From NCBI RefSeq assembly GCF_052030545.1, contig NZ_JBPDIH010000002.1, forward strand, positions 186,001 to 250,000: a stretch of DNA of 64,000 bases, given 5' to 3'. Each line of letters begins with the position of its first letter. Within the stretch, counting starts at the first letter, position 1. Positions 52,139 to 61,445 of this stretch are shown here, in pieces. Both the position numbers and the translations under genes were made by a program. Below the pieces are notes generated by a model. That model was not told where the DNA came from. It did not search any database and saw only the letters and a list, made by a program, of their open reading frames with translations. Source of the DNA: CANMXU01 sp052030545 (GTDB taxonomy: Bacteria > Pseudomonadota > Gammaproteobacteria > Enterobacterales > Alteromonadaceae).

Positions 52139-53554
52139 ATGGCTACCACCTTATATGAAAAATTATACCAGCAACATTTAGTTGAAGAAAAAGCAGGCGA
52201 AACGCCGCTATTGTATGTTGACCGTCACCTAATTCATGAAGTGACTTCGCCACAAGCTTTTGCGAATTTAAAATTCCATAACCGTCCGGTGCGCAGACCA
52301 GCGCAAACGATTGCTACTATGGATCACAACATTTCAACACGCTCAGTTGAAATTGATGCCGCCGGTGAAGGCGCTGCCAACCAACTTCGCACCTTAGAAA
52401 AGAACTGTGAAGAATTTGGTATCAAGCTATTTGGTATGGGCCATAAAAACCAAGGTATTGTTCATGTAATGGGACCAGAACTTGGTATTACTCAGCCGGG
52501 TCAAATTATTGTTTGTGGCGACTCACACACCGCAACACATGGCGCTTTTGGCGCACTAGCTTTTGGTATTGGTACCAGTGAAGTTGAACATGTACTAGCA
52601 ACACAAACCTTACGTCAACACCGTGCAAAAAGCATGAAAATTGAAGTAACCGGTAAAGTAGGCAAAGGCATTAGCGCTAAAGATATTATATTGGCCATTA
52701 TTGGTAAAACTGGCTCAGCTGGTGCAACCGGTTTTGTCGTTGAATATTGTGGTGAAGCCATTGAAGCACTTTCAATGGAAGAGCGCATGACCATTTGTAA
52801 TATGAGTATCGAGTTTGGCGCAAAAGCCGGTTTAGTTGCTCCGGATCAAACCACCTTTGAATACTTACAGCACAAAGAATATGCCCCTAAATTAGATGAG
52901 TGGGACGCTGCGGTTGCCAACTGGAAAACCTTAAAAACTGATGAAGACGCTCAGTTTGATGAAGTTTTAACTTTAAAAGGCGAAGACATTAAAGCGCAAA
53001 TGACCTGGGGCACTACGCCAGGTCAAGTAACCTCAATTGACTCTGTTGTGCCGTCACCTGACGATTTCTCAGATCCGGTTGAAAAAGAGTCGTGCGTAAA
53101 AGCCTTAGAATATATGGGCTTAACTGCAGGTACTAAATTAACAGACGTTAGTGTTAACAAAGTATTTATCGGTTCTTGTACTAACTCTCGTATTGAAGAC
53201 TTACGTGCAGCCGCGAGCGTTGTTAGCGACTATGCGAAGCAAGGAAAAACCGTTTCAGATAAAGTTGATGCGATTGTGGTTCCAGGTTCATATCGCGTCA
53301 AAGCACAAGCGGAAGCAGAAGGTTTATCGCAAATATTTATCGATGCCGGTTTTGAATGGCGCTTACCGGGCTGTTCAATGTGTTTAGGCATGAACGATGA
53401 CCGTTTAGAAGAAGGTGATCGCTGTGCTTCTACTTCAAACCGTAACTTTGAAGGTCGCCAAGGTCGCGGCAGTCGCACTCATTTAGTGAGCCCAGAAGTT
53501 GCAGCCGCGGCAGCAATTGAAGCGCGCTTCGTTGATTTAAACGCACAAGCATAG
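52139..53554 (+). CDS. leuC: 3-isopropylmalate dehydratase, large subunit
   Basis: 471 residues. The aconitase-type [4Fe-4S] ligands are in FIGSCTNSR (about 347) and GCSMCLGMN (about 408-411). VCGDSHTATHGAFGALAFGI is also diagnostic. With LeuD it isomerises 2- to 3-isopropylmalate. AAGGA lies 9 bases before the ATG. leuD follows after 10 bases. Confidence 0.97.
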   Translation: MATTLYEKLYQQHLVEEKAGETPLLYVDRHLIHEVTSPQAFANLKFHNRPVRRPAQTIATMDHNISTRSVEIDAAGEGAANQLRTLEKNCEEFGIKLFGMGHKNQGIVHVMGPELGITQPGQIIVCGDSHTATHGAFGALAFGIGTSEVEHVLATQTLRQHRAKSMKIEVTGKVGKGISAKDIILAIIGKTGSAGATGFVVEYCGEAIEALSMEERMTICNMSIEFGAKAGLVAPDQTTFEYLQHKEYAPKLDEWDAAVANWKTLKTDEDAQFDEVLTLKGEDIKAQMTWGTTPGQVTSIDSVVPSPDDFSDPVEKESCVKALEYMGLTAGTKLTDVSVNKVFIGSCTNSRIEDLRAAASVVSDYAKQGKTVSDKVDAIVVPGSYRVKAQAEAEGLSQIFIDAGFEWRLPGCSMCLGMNDDRLEEGDRCASTSNRNFEGRQGRGSRTHLVSPEVAAAAAIEARFVDLNAQA

Positions 53555-53564
53555 GAGCAAGATC

Positions 53565-54161
53565 ATGGAAAAATTTACCACACACACCGGTTTAGTTGCT
53601 CCGTTAGATATTGCTAACGTAGACACTGATCAAATCATTCCGAAGCAGTTTTTACAAAAAACAGAGCGTGTTGGCTTTGGTCAACATTGTTTTCACGACT
53701 GGCGCTACCTTGATTTTGAAGGCACTAAAGACAACCCTGAGTTTGTTTTAAATTACCCGCAATATCAAGGCGCAAGTATTTTATTAACCCGTGAAAATTT
53801 TGGTTGTGGCTCAAGTCGTGAACATGCCCCTTGGTCGCTACAAGAATATGGCTTTGACGTTATTATCGCGCCAAGTTTTGCTGATATTTTTTATGGCAAC
53901 TGTATCAACATTGGCATTGTGCCGGTCAAACTGAGCGACGATGAAATTCAACAATTATTTGAAGCGGCAGCTAAAGCTGATATTCAAATTACTGTTGACC
54001 TACCAGCGCAAACAGTAAGTTGTGGCGAGTTAAAGTTTAGCTTCGAGTTAAATGAATTTCACAAGTATTGTTTAGCCGAAGGTGTTGACAGTGTTGGCTG
54101 GACATTAAACAAAATAGATTTAATTGAAGCCTACGAAGCAAACCGACCTGCTTGGAAATAA
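53565..54161 (+). CDS. leuD: 3-isopropylmalate dehydratase, small subunit
   Basis: 198 residues. The swivel domain shows VAPLDIANVDTDQIIPKQFL, ENFGCGSSREHAPWSL and FADIFYGNCINIGIVPV. It is the partner of LeuC and the last gene of the operon; a terminator follows at once. Confidence 0.97.
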   Translation: MEKFTTHTGLVAPLDIANVDTDQIIPKQFLQKTERVGFGQHCFHDWRYLDFEGTKDNPEFVLNYPQYQGASILLTRENFGCGSSREHAPWSLQEYGFDVIIAPSFADIFYGNCINIGIVPVKLSDDEIQQLFEAAAKADIQITVDLPAQTVSCGELKFSFELNEFHKYCLAEGVDSVGWTLNKIDLIEAYEANRPAWK

Positions 54162-54194
54162 TATTTCTGCCAATTAACAGAAAAACCGTCGGAT

Positions 54195-54242
54195 ATGCCT
54201 CTATACTAAGTAATGTAAATCACTTGATATAGAGGCATTTTT
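54195..54242 (+). terminator. leu operon terminator
   Basis: ATGCCTCTATA (54195-54205) pairs with TATAGAGGCAT (54228-54238), followed by TTTTT. Confidence 0.85.
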
Positions 54243-54275
54243 GCTTTTGAAAGCAAAAAACGAGGTAATTCAGGT

Positions 54276-55487
54276 ATGTCTAATCCTGCAGATAATAATT
54301 ATAAAAAAATCCCAGTTAGCCAATTAAAGCCGGGCATGTATGTACTTTCTGTTAGCGCTAAAGATAACGATATCAATGTTAAATCAGAAGGCTATATTAA
54401 CAATCAACAAAGCATTGCCAAGTTAAAACAATCGGGGATTAAATCGGTTACTGTCGACCCTAGTCGCGAGAGAAAAACTGCGACGACAAAAATCAACATT
54501 GAAACCACACCGTTAAAGTCTAAGCAAAAAAAAACATCGATTTCCTTAGATCAAGAAATGAAGGTTGCTAACAAACTCTACACCGAAGCAAAAATCCTGC
54601 AAAAAAAGTTCATTGATAATATTAACAATAAAATCACCTTAGATATTGATGAAGTTAAAGCAAGTACCAACGGCATTGTTGCGTCAATATTTAGAAATCA
54701 AGATGCACTTTCTTGCATTGCTCGCCTTAGAATGAAAGATGAGTACTTAGTTGAACATTCACTCAATGTTTCTATTTTAATGACAATGTTTGCCAAACAT
54801 TTAAATTTAGAAAAAGACATCATTGAGCAACTTACCTTAGGCGCTTTCTTGCATGATATCGGGAAAATAAAAGTCCCCGACAAAGTGCTTAACAAGCCAG
54901 GAAAATTAGACAAACAAGAATTCGAAGCCATTAAAGAGCATGTGAATTTGGGCGTCGATATTCTAAAAGATTTACCGCACATATCAGAAATATCACTTAA
55001 TACCGTTAGCAGCCACCATGAACGACTCGACGGCAGTGGTTACCCAAATGGTTTAAGTGCCGAAAACATCTCATTATATGGCCGTATGATAGCCATAGTT
55101 GACAGTTACGATGCCATGACCGCCGAACGAATTTACAAAGCAGGCATGTATCCGATTAAAGCTTTTAAAATATTATTAGCGGAAGCGCCAAACGGCTACG
55201 ATGAACAGTTGGTCAATCAGTTTGTCAACTGTTTAGGTGTTTACCCTATTGGCACATTAGTGAAGCTTTCTAGTGGCAAAATTGGTTTAGTTAGCAAGCT
55301 CAATAAAAGCAAACCCTTAAAGCCTTTTGTTCGTGTCTTTTATAATGCACGATTAAAGCAAGCAATCGGTATGGAAGAGATAGACTTGACTCAAAATAAA
55401 TACAACGACCAAATAGATCGCTGCATAAAGCCAGACGAGTTTAATTTGAATTTGTTAAAATTTTTTAAGGAAACTTTTTTAACCTAA
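54276..55487 (+). CDS. HD-GYP cyclic-di-GMP phosphodiesterase
   Basis: 403 residues, no membrane segment. An N-terminal DUF3391-like domain (KIPVSQLKPGMYVLSVSAKD) is followed by the HD-GYP domain. LGAFLHDIGKIKVPDKVLNK (HD pair about 196-197), IKEHVNLG and SSHHERLDGSGYPNGLS supply the metal ligands and the GYP motif. DSYDAMTAER completes the core. It should hydrolyse c-di-GMP, linked to motility/biofilm and polysaccharide control. It stands alone after the leu operon. Confidence 0.92.
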   Translation: MSNPADNNYKKIPVSQLKPGMYVLSVSAKDNDINVKSEGYINNQQSIAKLKQSGIKSVTVDPSRERKTATTKINIETTPLKSKQKKTSISLDQEMKVANKLYTEAKILQKKFIDNINNKITLDIDEVKASTNGIVASIFRNQDALSCIARLRMKDEYLVEHSLNVSILMTMFAKHLNLEKDIIEQLTLGAFLHDIGKIKVPDKVLNKPGKLDKQEFEAIKEHVNLGVDILKDLPHISEISLNTVSSHHERLDGSGYPNGLSAENISLYGRMIAIVDSYDAMTAERIYKAGMYPIKAFKILLAEAPNGYDEQLVNQFVNCLGVYPIGTLVKLSSGKIGLVSKLNKSKPLKPFVRVFYNARLKQAIGMEEIDLTQNKYNDQIDRCIKPDEFNLNLLKFFKETFLT

Positions 55488-55542
55488 TTTTTTAACCCAA
55501 CCTTTTTAACCCAACTTTTTTTGAGCTAACAAGGAGGTCCTT

Positions 55543-55584
55543 TTGAACTGCGAGTACGATATTACTGTCACTTGCCTGTACTAA
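55543..55584 (+). CDS. Possible 13-codon micro-ORF with a strong ribosome-binding site
   Basis: AAGGAGGT at 55531-55538 lies 4 bases before TTG at 55543, which opens a frame reading (M)NCEYDITVTCLY and then TAA. Such a perfect Shine-Dalgarno is rare in this window. It could be a remnant gene start or a tiny peptide. Just before it, a TTTTTAACCCAAC motif occurs twice (about 55485-55518). Confidence 0.3.
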   Translation: MNCEYDITVTCLY

Positions 55585-55591
55585 GTTAAAC

Positions 55592-56590
55592 TTACCATGT
55601 GCTTAACGCTGGTAAAGAAAAGCGCTCGCCTTGGTAATTTAAAATCACTTGCTGCGGTAAAATCTCTACTAACACCAAATGTTCGGCAATACGGTCGCCC
55701 TCATACCTTTCTCTATTATTAACTTTAATCCAGCCATTGCCATCGCTGGCATAAATGTGGGTTTGAAAGTCAAGGTTTGGCACACCTTGTTGTACCCAAG
55801 TTGGCATATCGGTTAATGGCCTAACTTGTTGTTCTGGAGCAGCAGAGTCACTATCACGTTCATTATTATCGGCAGTGTTATCGGCAGATGGCTCAGTGCT
55901 TTCTATTGCTGACTGAAAACGTGCCAATAAACTATCAGAAACACCTTCAACCGGTTCAACCACAAAAGGTTTAGTCACTTTTTTTGCGGTTACCTCAATC
56001 ACTTTTTGTTCATCAACTTTATCGGTGATGCTGTTAACGCTTTGCTGCACAGTTAACTGTTCAGATTGTTCAATGCTCGCTTGGTTAGTTGCCTTTTTTA
56101 CAACCGTTGGTGGATTTTCAAAATAATTTTCCGCGGCAAGTTCTGCTTGCTTTGAATTAGTGTTACTTGCTGTTGTTGAACTCGCCACCGTATTGTCAAT
56201 TGGCTGCGTAACGCTTGGTTGACTTACCTTTGGTGAGTCATTTTGGGGCGAGTTATTTGTAGCGGTTATCTTTTCAGGTGAGCGATTTTCTACCAATCTA
56301 TGCTCAACAACAGATTGAGCAGCTGCCGAGTCAAACAGTGCTTTATCACTTTGCTGACCAAGCCAATAACCAACAAGTAGCGAGGCTAAAATTGCAAATG
56401 TTAATAACAGTCCCCAACCAAAGCCACTGTATGAGTGGCTGGTTACAGGCACAACATGGTGATGGATATTGGCATCGTTACCCTTTGTGATTGATTGCTG
56501 TTGGGTAAACGTTGGCGTTGCACTATCTTCAACATTTGCTGGCGCTTGTTTGTTATTGTTTTTAGCTAAGGCTTGTAAAATATACGACAT
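55592..56590 (-). CDS. gspB: General secretion pathway protein B
   Basis: 332 residues. The N-terminal MSYILQALAKNNN is the GspB/ExeB signature, then one membrane helix (GFGWGLLLTFAILASLLVGY, about 55-75) and a long Ser/Thr/Gln/Glu-rich linker through the periplasm. The C-terminal domain (LTDMPTWVQQGVPNLDF, HIYASDGNGWIKVN, VILNYQGERFSL) is the conserved part. With GspA it helps the type II secretin GspD assemble in the outer membrane. It starts 6 bases after gspA; the other gsp genes are elsewhere. Confidence 0.88.
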   Translation of the reverse strand: MSYILQALAKNNNKQAPANVEDSATPTFTQQQSITKGNDANIHHHVVPVTSHSYSGFGWGLLLTFAILASLLVGYWLGQQSDKALFDSAAAQSVVEHRLVENRSPEKITATNNSPQNDSPKVSQPSVTQPIDNTVASSTTASNTNSKQAELAAENYFENPPTVVKKATNQASIEQSEQLTVQQSVNSITDKVDEQKVIEVTAKKVTKPFVVEPVEGVSDSLLARFQSAIESTEPSADNTADNNERDSDSAAPEQQVRPLTDMPTWVQQGVPNLDFQTHIYASDGNGWIKVNNRERYEGDRIAEHLVLVEILPQQVILNYQGERFSLPALSTW

Positions 56591-56596
56591 TACTGA

Positions 56597-58198
56597 CTAC
56601 TCGTGCGAATAAATAGGTAAACCTTGGCTAACATCATTGGCCAAAAGCATAAGAGTTTTTGTGGTCGCCATTTTTGTGCTTGGCAAACCATGTTGACGTT
56701 GAAACTGGTTTATTTGATTTACTAATAACGCGTCGTAACTGTCTACTGTGCGACTAGGCCTTTGCTGTTTAAGGCTTAAACGTTGCTCTAACCACTGAAT
56801 ATTAGTCACCGATGATTGCTCGTCAATTTGATTCACGAACGCTTGTTGTTCATCTTTGGGGGCTTGCCAAAATACCAAAGCGCCACCTTGCCAATGTTGC
56901 TCAAGCCAGAGTTTATCAACTTCCCGTTCTTGCTCGGCAAATTGAAAGGTAAATACGCTAGCAGTTGATTGCGTTAACGTGCCATAAAATGCGCTGCCTT
57001 GTTGGTCAAAAAATTTAAAAACCGCAGGGTAACCTAGCTTGACGAGGCTCGATAAATTGCCTTTATGCCAATAACAATTGAGTTGATAAAACCCGGCCAA
57101 TTTACATGGCTGTTCAATTGGTTCGTCAATTTCAATGCGCCAAAGCGTTAATAAGTGATTAACGCTTTGCCCTAAGCTACGGCTTTGCTCTACAAGTTGT
57201 TTTGAAATAATCACTTCAGCAGAAGATTGCTCATTGATTACTTCATTGGCAACTGCCTGCTCAGCTTCAGTTGACTGTCCGTAGCTCGCTTTACCAGCGC
57301 TATACCCGATAAACGCCATTGCACTAATAAATGTAATTAACGCTAGCGCGATAACTGGCACCGACTTCCACCAAGGCGTTAATTGATACTCAACGCCTAA
57401 TGCTTCTTTTGAAGCGCCAAGCACCAAGGCTTTGTCAACTTGCTGCTTGTTTCCACCGTAAGCGCCAAGTAGCGCTCGATCGCACAATAAATTAATTAAC
57501 CGTGGAATGCCTTTCGATAACTGATGAATAGTTGCAATTGCTTTGGCAGAAAATAAATTCGGATTGCCGCCGGCAACCTGCAACCTGTGTTCAATATATT
57601 GTCTGACTTCATTTTTATTGAGTGGCATTAAATGATAACGCGCGGTAATGCGCTGAGCGAGTTGCCGTAAATCTTGTCGTTGCAACAATTGCTGCAACTC
57701 AGGCTGACCAATTAATATCACTTGCAGCAGTTTTTGCGTATGGGTTTCTAAGTTGGTTAATAATCTCAGCTGCTCAAGCACTTCAGCGCGTAAATGCTGC
57801 GCTTCATCAATAATTAACAGCGTATTAATACCGTCGTGATGATTTTTAAGTAACTTATCTTGAATTTTATCGGTGAGCGTTTTTAGTGTTGCACCGGTTT
57901 TGCGGTAGCGAATTTTAAGCTCATCGCAAATAGTGGCTAACAATTCTTGGCTAGAAAGCGTTGGATTTAAAATAAACGCCACTTGCGTGTTTTCTGGTAC
58001 TTGCTCTAATAAGCAACGGCTGATCGTTGTTTTTCCTGTACCAACTTCCCCCGTTAATAGCACAAAACCACCGGTTGTACCTAAGCCATATGTTAGGTGT
58101 GCTAATGCTTCTTTATGACGATCACTCATAAACAAATAATGAGGATTTGGGGCAATCGAAAAAGGAATTTCACTTAGACCAAAAAAATCTGTATACAT
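56597..58198 (-). CDS. gspA: General secretion pathway ATPase GspA (ExeA-like)
   Basis: 533 residues. The AAA domain opens FFGLSEIPFSIAPNPHYLFM, with Walker A GEVGTGKTT (about 50) and Walker B LLIIDEAQH (about 130). A membrane helix (VIALALITFISAMAFIGYSA, about 285) leads to a periplasmic part with a peptidoglycan-binding-like end (YDALLVNQINQFQRQHGLP). GspAB bind peptidoglycan and energise secretin insertion. Agarases of this locus could be clients of type II secretion (inference). Confidence 0.9.
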   Translation of the reverse strand: MYTDFFGLSEIPFSIAPNPHYLFMSDRHKEALAHLTYGLGTTGGFVLLTGEVGTGKTTISRCLLEQVPENTQVAFILNPTLSSQELLATICDELKIRYRKTGATLKTLTDKIQDKLLKNHHDGINTLLIIDEAQHLRAEVLEQLRLLTNLETHTQKLLQVILIGQPELQQLLQRQDLRQLAQRITARYHLMPLNKNEVRQYIEHRLQVAGGNPNLFSAKAIATIHQLSKGIPRLINLLCDRALLGAYGGNKQQVDKALVLGASKEALGVEYQLTPWWKSVPVIALALITFISAMAFIGYSAGKASYGQSTEAEQAVANEVINEQSSAEVIISKQLVEQSRSLGQSVNHLLTLWRIEIDEPIEQPCKLAGFYQLNCYWHKGNLSSLVKLGYPAVFKFFDQQGSAFYGTLTQSTASVFTFQFAEQEREVDKLWLEQHWQGGALVFWQAPKDEQQAFVNQIDEQSSVTNIQWLEQRLSLKQQRPSRTVDSYDALLVNQINQFQRQHGLPSTKMATTKTLMLLANDVSQGLPIYSHE

Positions 58199-58274
58199 AA
58201 AGAAAATGAAGACGCGTTGCAGTAAAAATAAGACTTAAAGAAACTAACTGTTTCACCCGCATAAGTCAAAGATT

Positions 58275-59603
58275 GTGCACATTTGTCTTAGCCATGATAA
58301 AATTTTTTCTTTATTTAGCTGCGGTAGAAACACTTTGTCTGAACATAGCTCACAAAACAATCATCCTTATCAAGACAATATTTTCCTTGTTGGTGGTGCG
58401 GTACGCGATGGTTTATTAAATTTAGCGATTAAAGACAAAGATCATTTGGTTGTTGGCTTAACTGCCGAGCAAATGTTAGACGCAGGTTATACGCCAGTCG
58501 GTAAAGACTTTCCGGTATTTCTTCACCCCAAAACCAAAGAAGAGTACGCGCTAGCACGCACCGAAAAAAAACAAGGCCAAGGTTATACGGGTTTTGTTTG
58601 TTATTCATCTCCCGATGTCACTATCGAGCAAGATCTCAAAAGGCGCGACTTAACCATAAACGCTATGGCAAGAGCTGCTGACGGCACACTGATAGATCCC
58701 TACCAAGGGCAACAAGACTTAAATAATCGAATATTGCGCCACGTTTCAGACGCTTTTATTGAAGACCCACTTAGGGTATTACGCGTTGCACGTTTTGCTG
58801 CCCGTTTTCATCATTTAGGCTTTAGCATTGCCGATGAAACGTTAGCCTTGATGAGCACAATTAGTGCTAGTGGCGAACTCAATGCTTTATCCGCTGAGCG
58901 TATATGGCAAGAGTTTCACCGCTCACTTGGGCAAGATAACCCACAGGTATTTTTTCAGGTACTTAAAAAGTGTGGCGCGCTTAAAGCGATTTGGCCTGAG
59001 TTAGATAAATTGTGGGGCATTCCAAATCCTAAACTTTGGCACCCAGAAATTTGCAGCGGTATTCATACCATGATGGTGCTTGAGCAAGCAGCAAAGCTGT
59101 CGGATAAAACCACCATTCGCTTTGCAGCACTTTGCCACGATTTAGGTAAAAGCTTAACGCCAGAACATGCTTGGCCAAGTCATCACGGCCATGAAAAGTC
59201 AGGCTTACCTCTAGTTGAAAAAATCTGTGCGCAGTTAAAAGTCCCGACAGATCATAAAAAGCTAGCGCTCAAGGTATGTGAATTTCACTTACATAGCCAC
59301 AAAGCATTTCAACTGAAAGCTAAGACCCTACTTAAAGTATTAAATCAATTAGATGTCTGGCGAAACCCATCGGTTTTTGACGAATTTCTTCTCGCTTGCC
59401 AAGCGGATTTTTTAGGGCGAACAGGCTTTGAACACAAGCCTTACCCGCAAGCGAAATTTTTACAAGCGATAGTAACGTCTGCAACTAGCGTTACCGCTAA
59501 ACAGTTTGTAGAGCAAGGCTTAAAAGGCTTAGCGATAAAAGAGGCCATGGAAGGGGCGCGACTTAACGCTATTAAAGCGGTCATCAAGCAATTTGCCCAA
59601 TAG
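58275..59603 (+). CDS. cca: tRNA nucleotidyltransferase / CCA-adding enzyme
   Basis: 442 residues from GTG 58275; TTG 58335 is equally possible, and neither has a clear ribosome-binding site. No ATG precedes the conserved start IFLVGGAVRDGLL. The nucleotidyltransferase site has KDKDHLVVG, and RRDLTINAMA, EDPLRVLRVARFAARFHHLG follow. An HD domain (LCHDLGKSLTP, about 288) gives the phosphohydrolase part of the gammaproteobacterial enzyme. It adds or repairs the CCA end of tRNA. In E. coli cca is next to ygiM; here 20 kb lie between. Confidence 0.95.
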   Translation: MHICLSHDKIFSLFSCGRNTLSEHSSQNNHPYQDNIFLVGGAVRDGLLNLAIKDKDHLVVGLTAEQMLDAGYTPVGKDFPVFLHPKTKEEYALARTEKKQGQGYTGFVCYSSPDVTIEQDLKRRDLTINAMARAADGTLIDPYQGQQDLNNRILRHVSDAFIEDPLRVLRVARFAARFHHLGFSIADETLALMSTISASGELNALSAERIWQEFHRSLGQDNPQVFFQVLKKCGALKAIWPELDKLWGIPNPKLWHPEICSGIHTMMVLEQAAKLSDKTTIRFAALCHDLGKSLTPEHAWPSHHGHEKSGLPLVEKICAQLKVPTDHKKLALKVCEFHLHSHKAFQLKAKTLLKVLNQLDVWRNPSVFDEFLLACQADFLGRTGFEHKPYPQAKFLQAIVTSATSVTAKQFVEQGLKGLAIKEAMEGARLNAIKAVIKQFAQ

Positions 59604-59605
59604 CT

Positions 59606-59642
59606 GCGTTAAGCGTTAAGCGTTAAGCGTTAAGCGTTAAGC
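59606..59642. repeat. Heptanucleotide tandem repeat GCGTTAA, 5.3 copies
   Basis: Five exact GCGTTAA units (59606-59640) plus GC lie between the convergent cca and the DUF2375-type gene. The last full unit contributes the TAA stop codon of the minus-strand gene. Confidence 0.95.
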
Positions 59643-59855
59643 AACATAATCGATTGATAAAATTCTATCGCCAATTTTATTTAAAATATCGACTTGGCCG
59701 TCGCAGACAGCAACGATAGATTTCCCTTGTCGAAATTCGCTTGAGATAACCACTCGCCCTTGATCATTTTCAGGAAAAGTAGCAATTTGGTGCTGAAGCT
59801 CTAATGAGGCTTCATGATAATAAATTACCGTCACTTCTCGGACTTTTGTATTCAT
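59637..59855 (-). CDS. DUF2375-type small protein
   Basis: 72 residues: MNTKVREVTVIYYHEASLEL at the start and VAVCDGQVDILNKIGDRIL near the end. It resembles the TIGR02922/DUF2375 family of about 70-residue proteins known from Colwellia and relatives. The function is unknown. It is soluble, with a likely beta-rich fold. Its stop codon is formed by the GCGTTAA repeat. Confidence 0.75.
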   Translation of the reverse strand: MNTKVREVTVIYYHEASLELQHQIATFPENDQGRVVISSEFRQGKSIVAVCDGQVDILNKIGDRILSIDYVA

Positions 59856-59992
59856 AAATTTTTACCGTTTATACTTCTTTAGAGTACTGTTGTTATTTTT
59901 ATTTTCTAAAATAAACGGGTTAGCTGGCTTATTTCCTATAAAAAACAACCACCCAGTTACGTTATACCAGATAATTGTTACGTTTAAAACAA

Positions 59993-60020
59993 AAAACCTT
60001 AACTCCTAAGTTAAGGTTTT
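59993..60020 (-). terminator. Terminator of the nag operon
   Basis: AAAACCTTAACT and AGTTAAGGTTTT pair over 12 bp with a 4-base loop. On the minus strand TTTTTTGTTTT follows, downstream of nagP. Confidence 0.85.
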
Positions 60021-60078
60021 AAAAGGATTTATTACACTTCATTTACAAACACATGTTTAAGCGTATTAATTTAGTCAC

Positions 60079-61383
60079 TTACGACCAAGACTTCATTTTA
60101 TGCCCTTTAACCGCATAGAATAAAATAAATGCATAACAAGGTAACATCACTAAATAACCACCTTGCATACCTAAACTTGTCGCTGAGCTCATTCCGCCCC
60201 AAAGTAATGGACCAAATGCACCACCTGATATTCCCATCACTAATAATGCAGAGCCAGTACTGGTTAATTTACCCATACCTGACAGCGCGAGTGGGAATAC
60301 CGCCGGCCAAACAATCGCGTTAGCTAAACCTAAAAAGGCGATCATTAACAAGGTATCGGGTATTTTCGCAACACCAAAAGGCGCGAGAATAACATTAGCG
60401 ATCATATACGAGTCGTTACTACCAAAAACAATACCGGCGCTTAATATTAGTCCTAAAATCGCAGATACCATTAACGCCGCTTGCTGTGAAATAAATCGAG
60501 GGATGAGCGCGATACCTAAGATATAACCGATAACCATACACATCATGGTATACGAAGTCATAATACTGTAATTTTCAACGCCTAACGACAAAGCAAAGGT
60601 ACCTATGGTATCACCAGCGATAACTTCTACTGCAACATAGAAAAATAAAGCAACCACACCTAAGGCTAAATTAGGGTGAGAAAGCGCCTCTTTAATATGC
60701 CCTTTATTTTGACTAGACTCACCTTCATCTTCACTTTCCAGCTCTGGCAATGGTGATTTTTTAACAGCCAACGCTAACAAACCAATAAAAACCGACATGC
60801 CCAAATAAGGGAAAATAAGTGAATTGGCCATCTGGTCAATTTCAATTTGTGTTAATGGCGCAGACACTTCTTTAAAGCCACTTAGAATTAATGCGGTAAA
60901 CACTATCGGTGCAATAACCCCTGCCCCTTTATTCAGTATGCCCATAATACTTATGCGTGCAGCTGCTGACTCTTCTGGCCCTAAACGCACCACATAGGGG
61001 TTAACCGCGGTTTGTAATAACGTAATGCCTGAGCCCATAACAAGTTGAGCAAATAAAAACAACGCAAACACTTGCGTTTTAGCTGCAGGAATAAATAAAA
61101 GCCCTGCCACCATCATGGTTGCCATACCTAACGCCATACCATTTTTATAACCAACTTTTCGAATAATGGTGGCTGAAGGCAGTGCGCTAAAGGTAACCGC
61201 GATGTAAAAAGAGAATAAGATCAGTGAGGCTTGAAAAGGGGTTAGCTGCAATATTTGTTGCAAATACGGCATTAACGAGCCATTTAACCAGGTAGCAAAA
61301 CCTAATATAAAAAATAAACCGGCAACAATTGCCATAGGCAGGGCGTTACTTTTTGGCCTTTGTGTTGATAATGTCATTTCCAT
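60079..61383 (-). CDS. nagP: N-acetylglucosamine permease NagP (MFS, FucP-like)
   Basis: 434 residues with 12 predicted membrane helices. GLFFILGFATWLNGSLMPYL is characteristic of the FucP-like sugar:H+ symporters, and LQTAVNPYVVRLGPEESAAA of the NagP branch. GAGGG precedes the ATG. It imports GlcNAc through the inner membrane and lies downstream of nagK and nagA, which phosphorylate and deacetylate it. Confidence 0.9.
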   Translation of the reverse strand: MEMTLSTQRPKSNALPMAIVAGLFFILGFATWLNGSLMPYLQQILQLTPFQASLILFSFYIAVTFSALPSATIIRKVGYKNGMALGMATMMVAGLLFIPAAKTQVFALFLFAQLVMGSGITLLQTAVNPYVVRLGPEESAAARISIMGILNKGAGVIAPIVFTALILSGFKEVSAPLTQIEIDQMANSLIFPYLGMSVFIGLLALAVKKSPLPELESEDEGESSQNKGHIKEALSHPNLALGVVALFFYVAVEVIAGDTIGTFALSLGVENYSIMTSYTMMCMVIGYILGIALIPRFISQQAALMVSAILGLILSAGIVFGSNDSYMIANVILAPFGVAKIPDTLLMIAFLGLANAIVWPAVFPLALSGMGKLTSTGSALLVMGISGGAFGPLLWGGMSSATSLGMQGGYLVMLPCYAFILFYAVKGHKMKSWS

Positions 61384-61445
61384 AATTCCCTCAATACTTG
61401 CGTTATAATTTTATCTATTTAGCTCAACTCGGGTTAAGAGATGAA

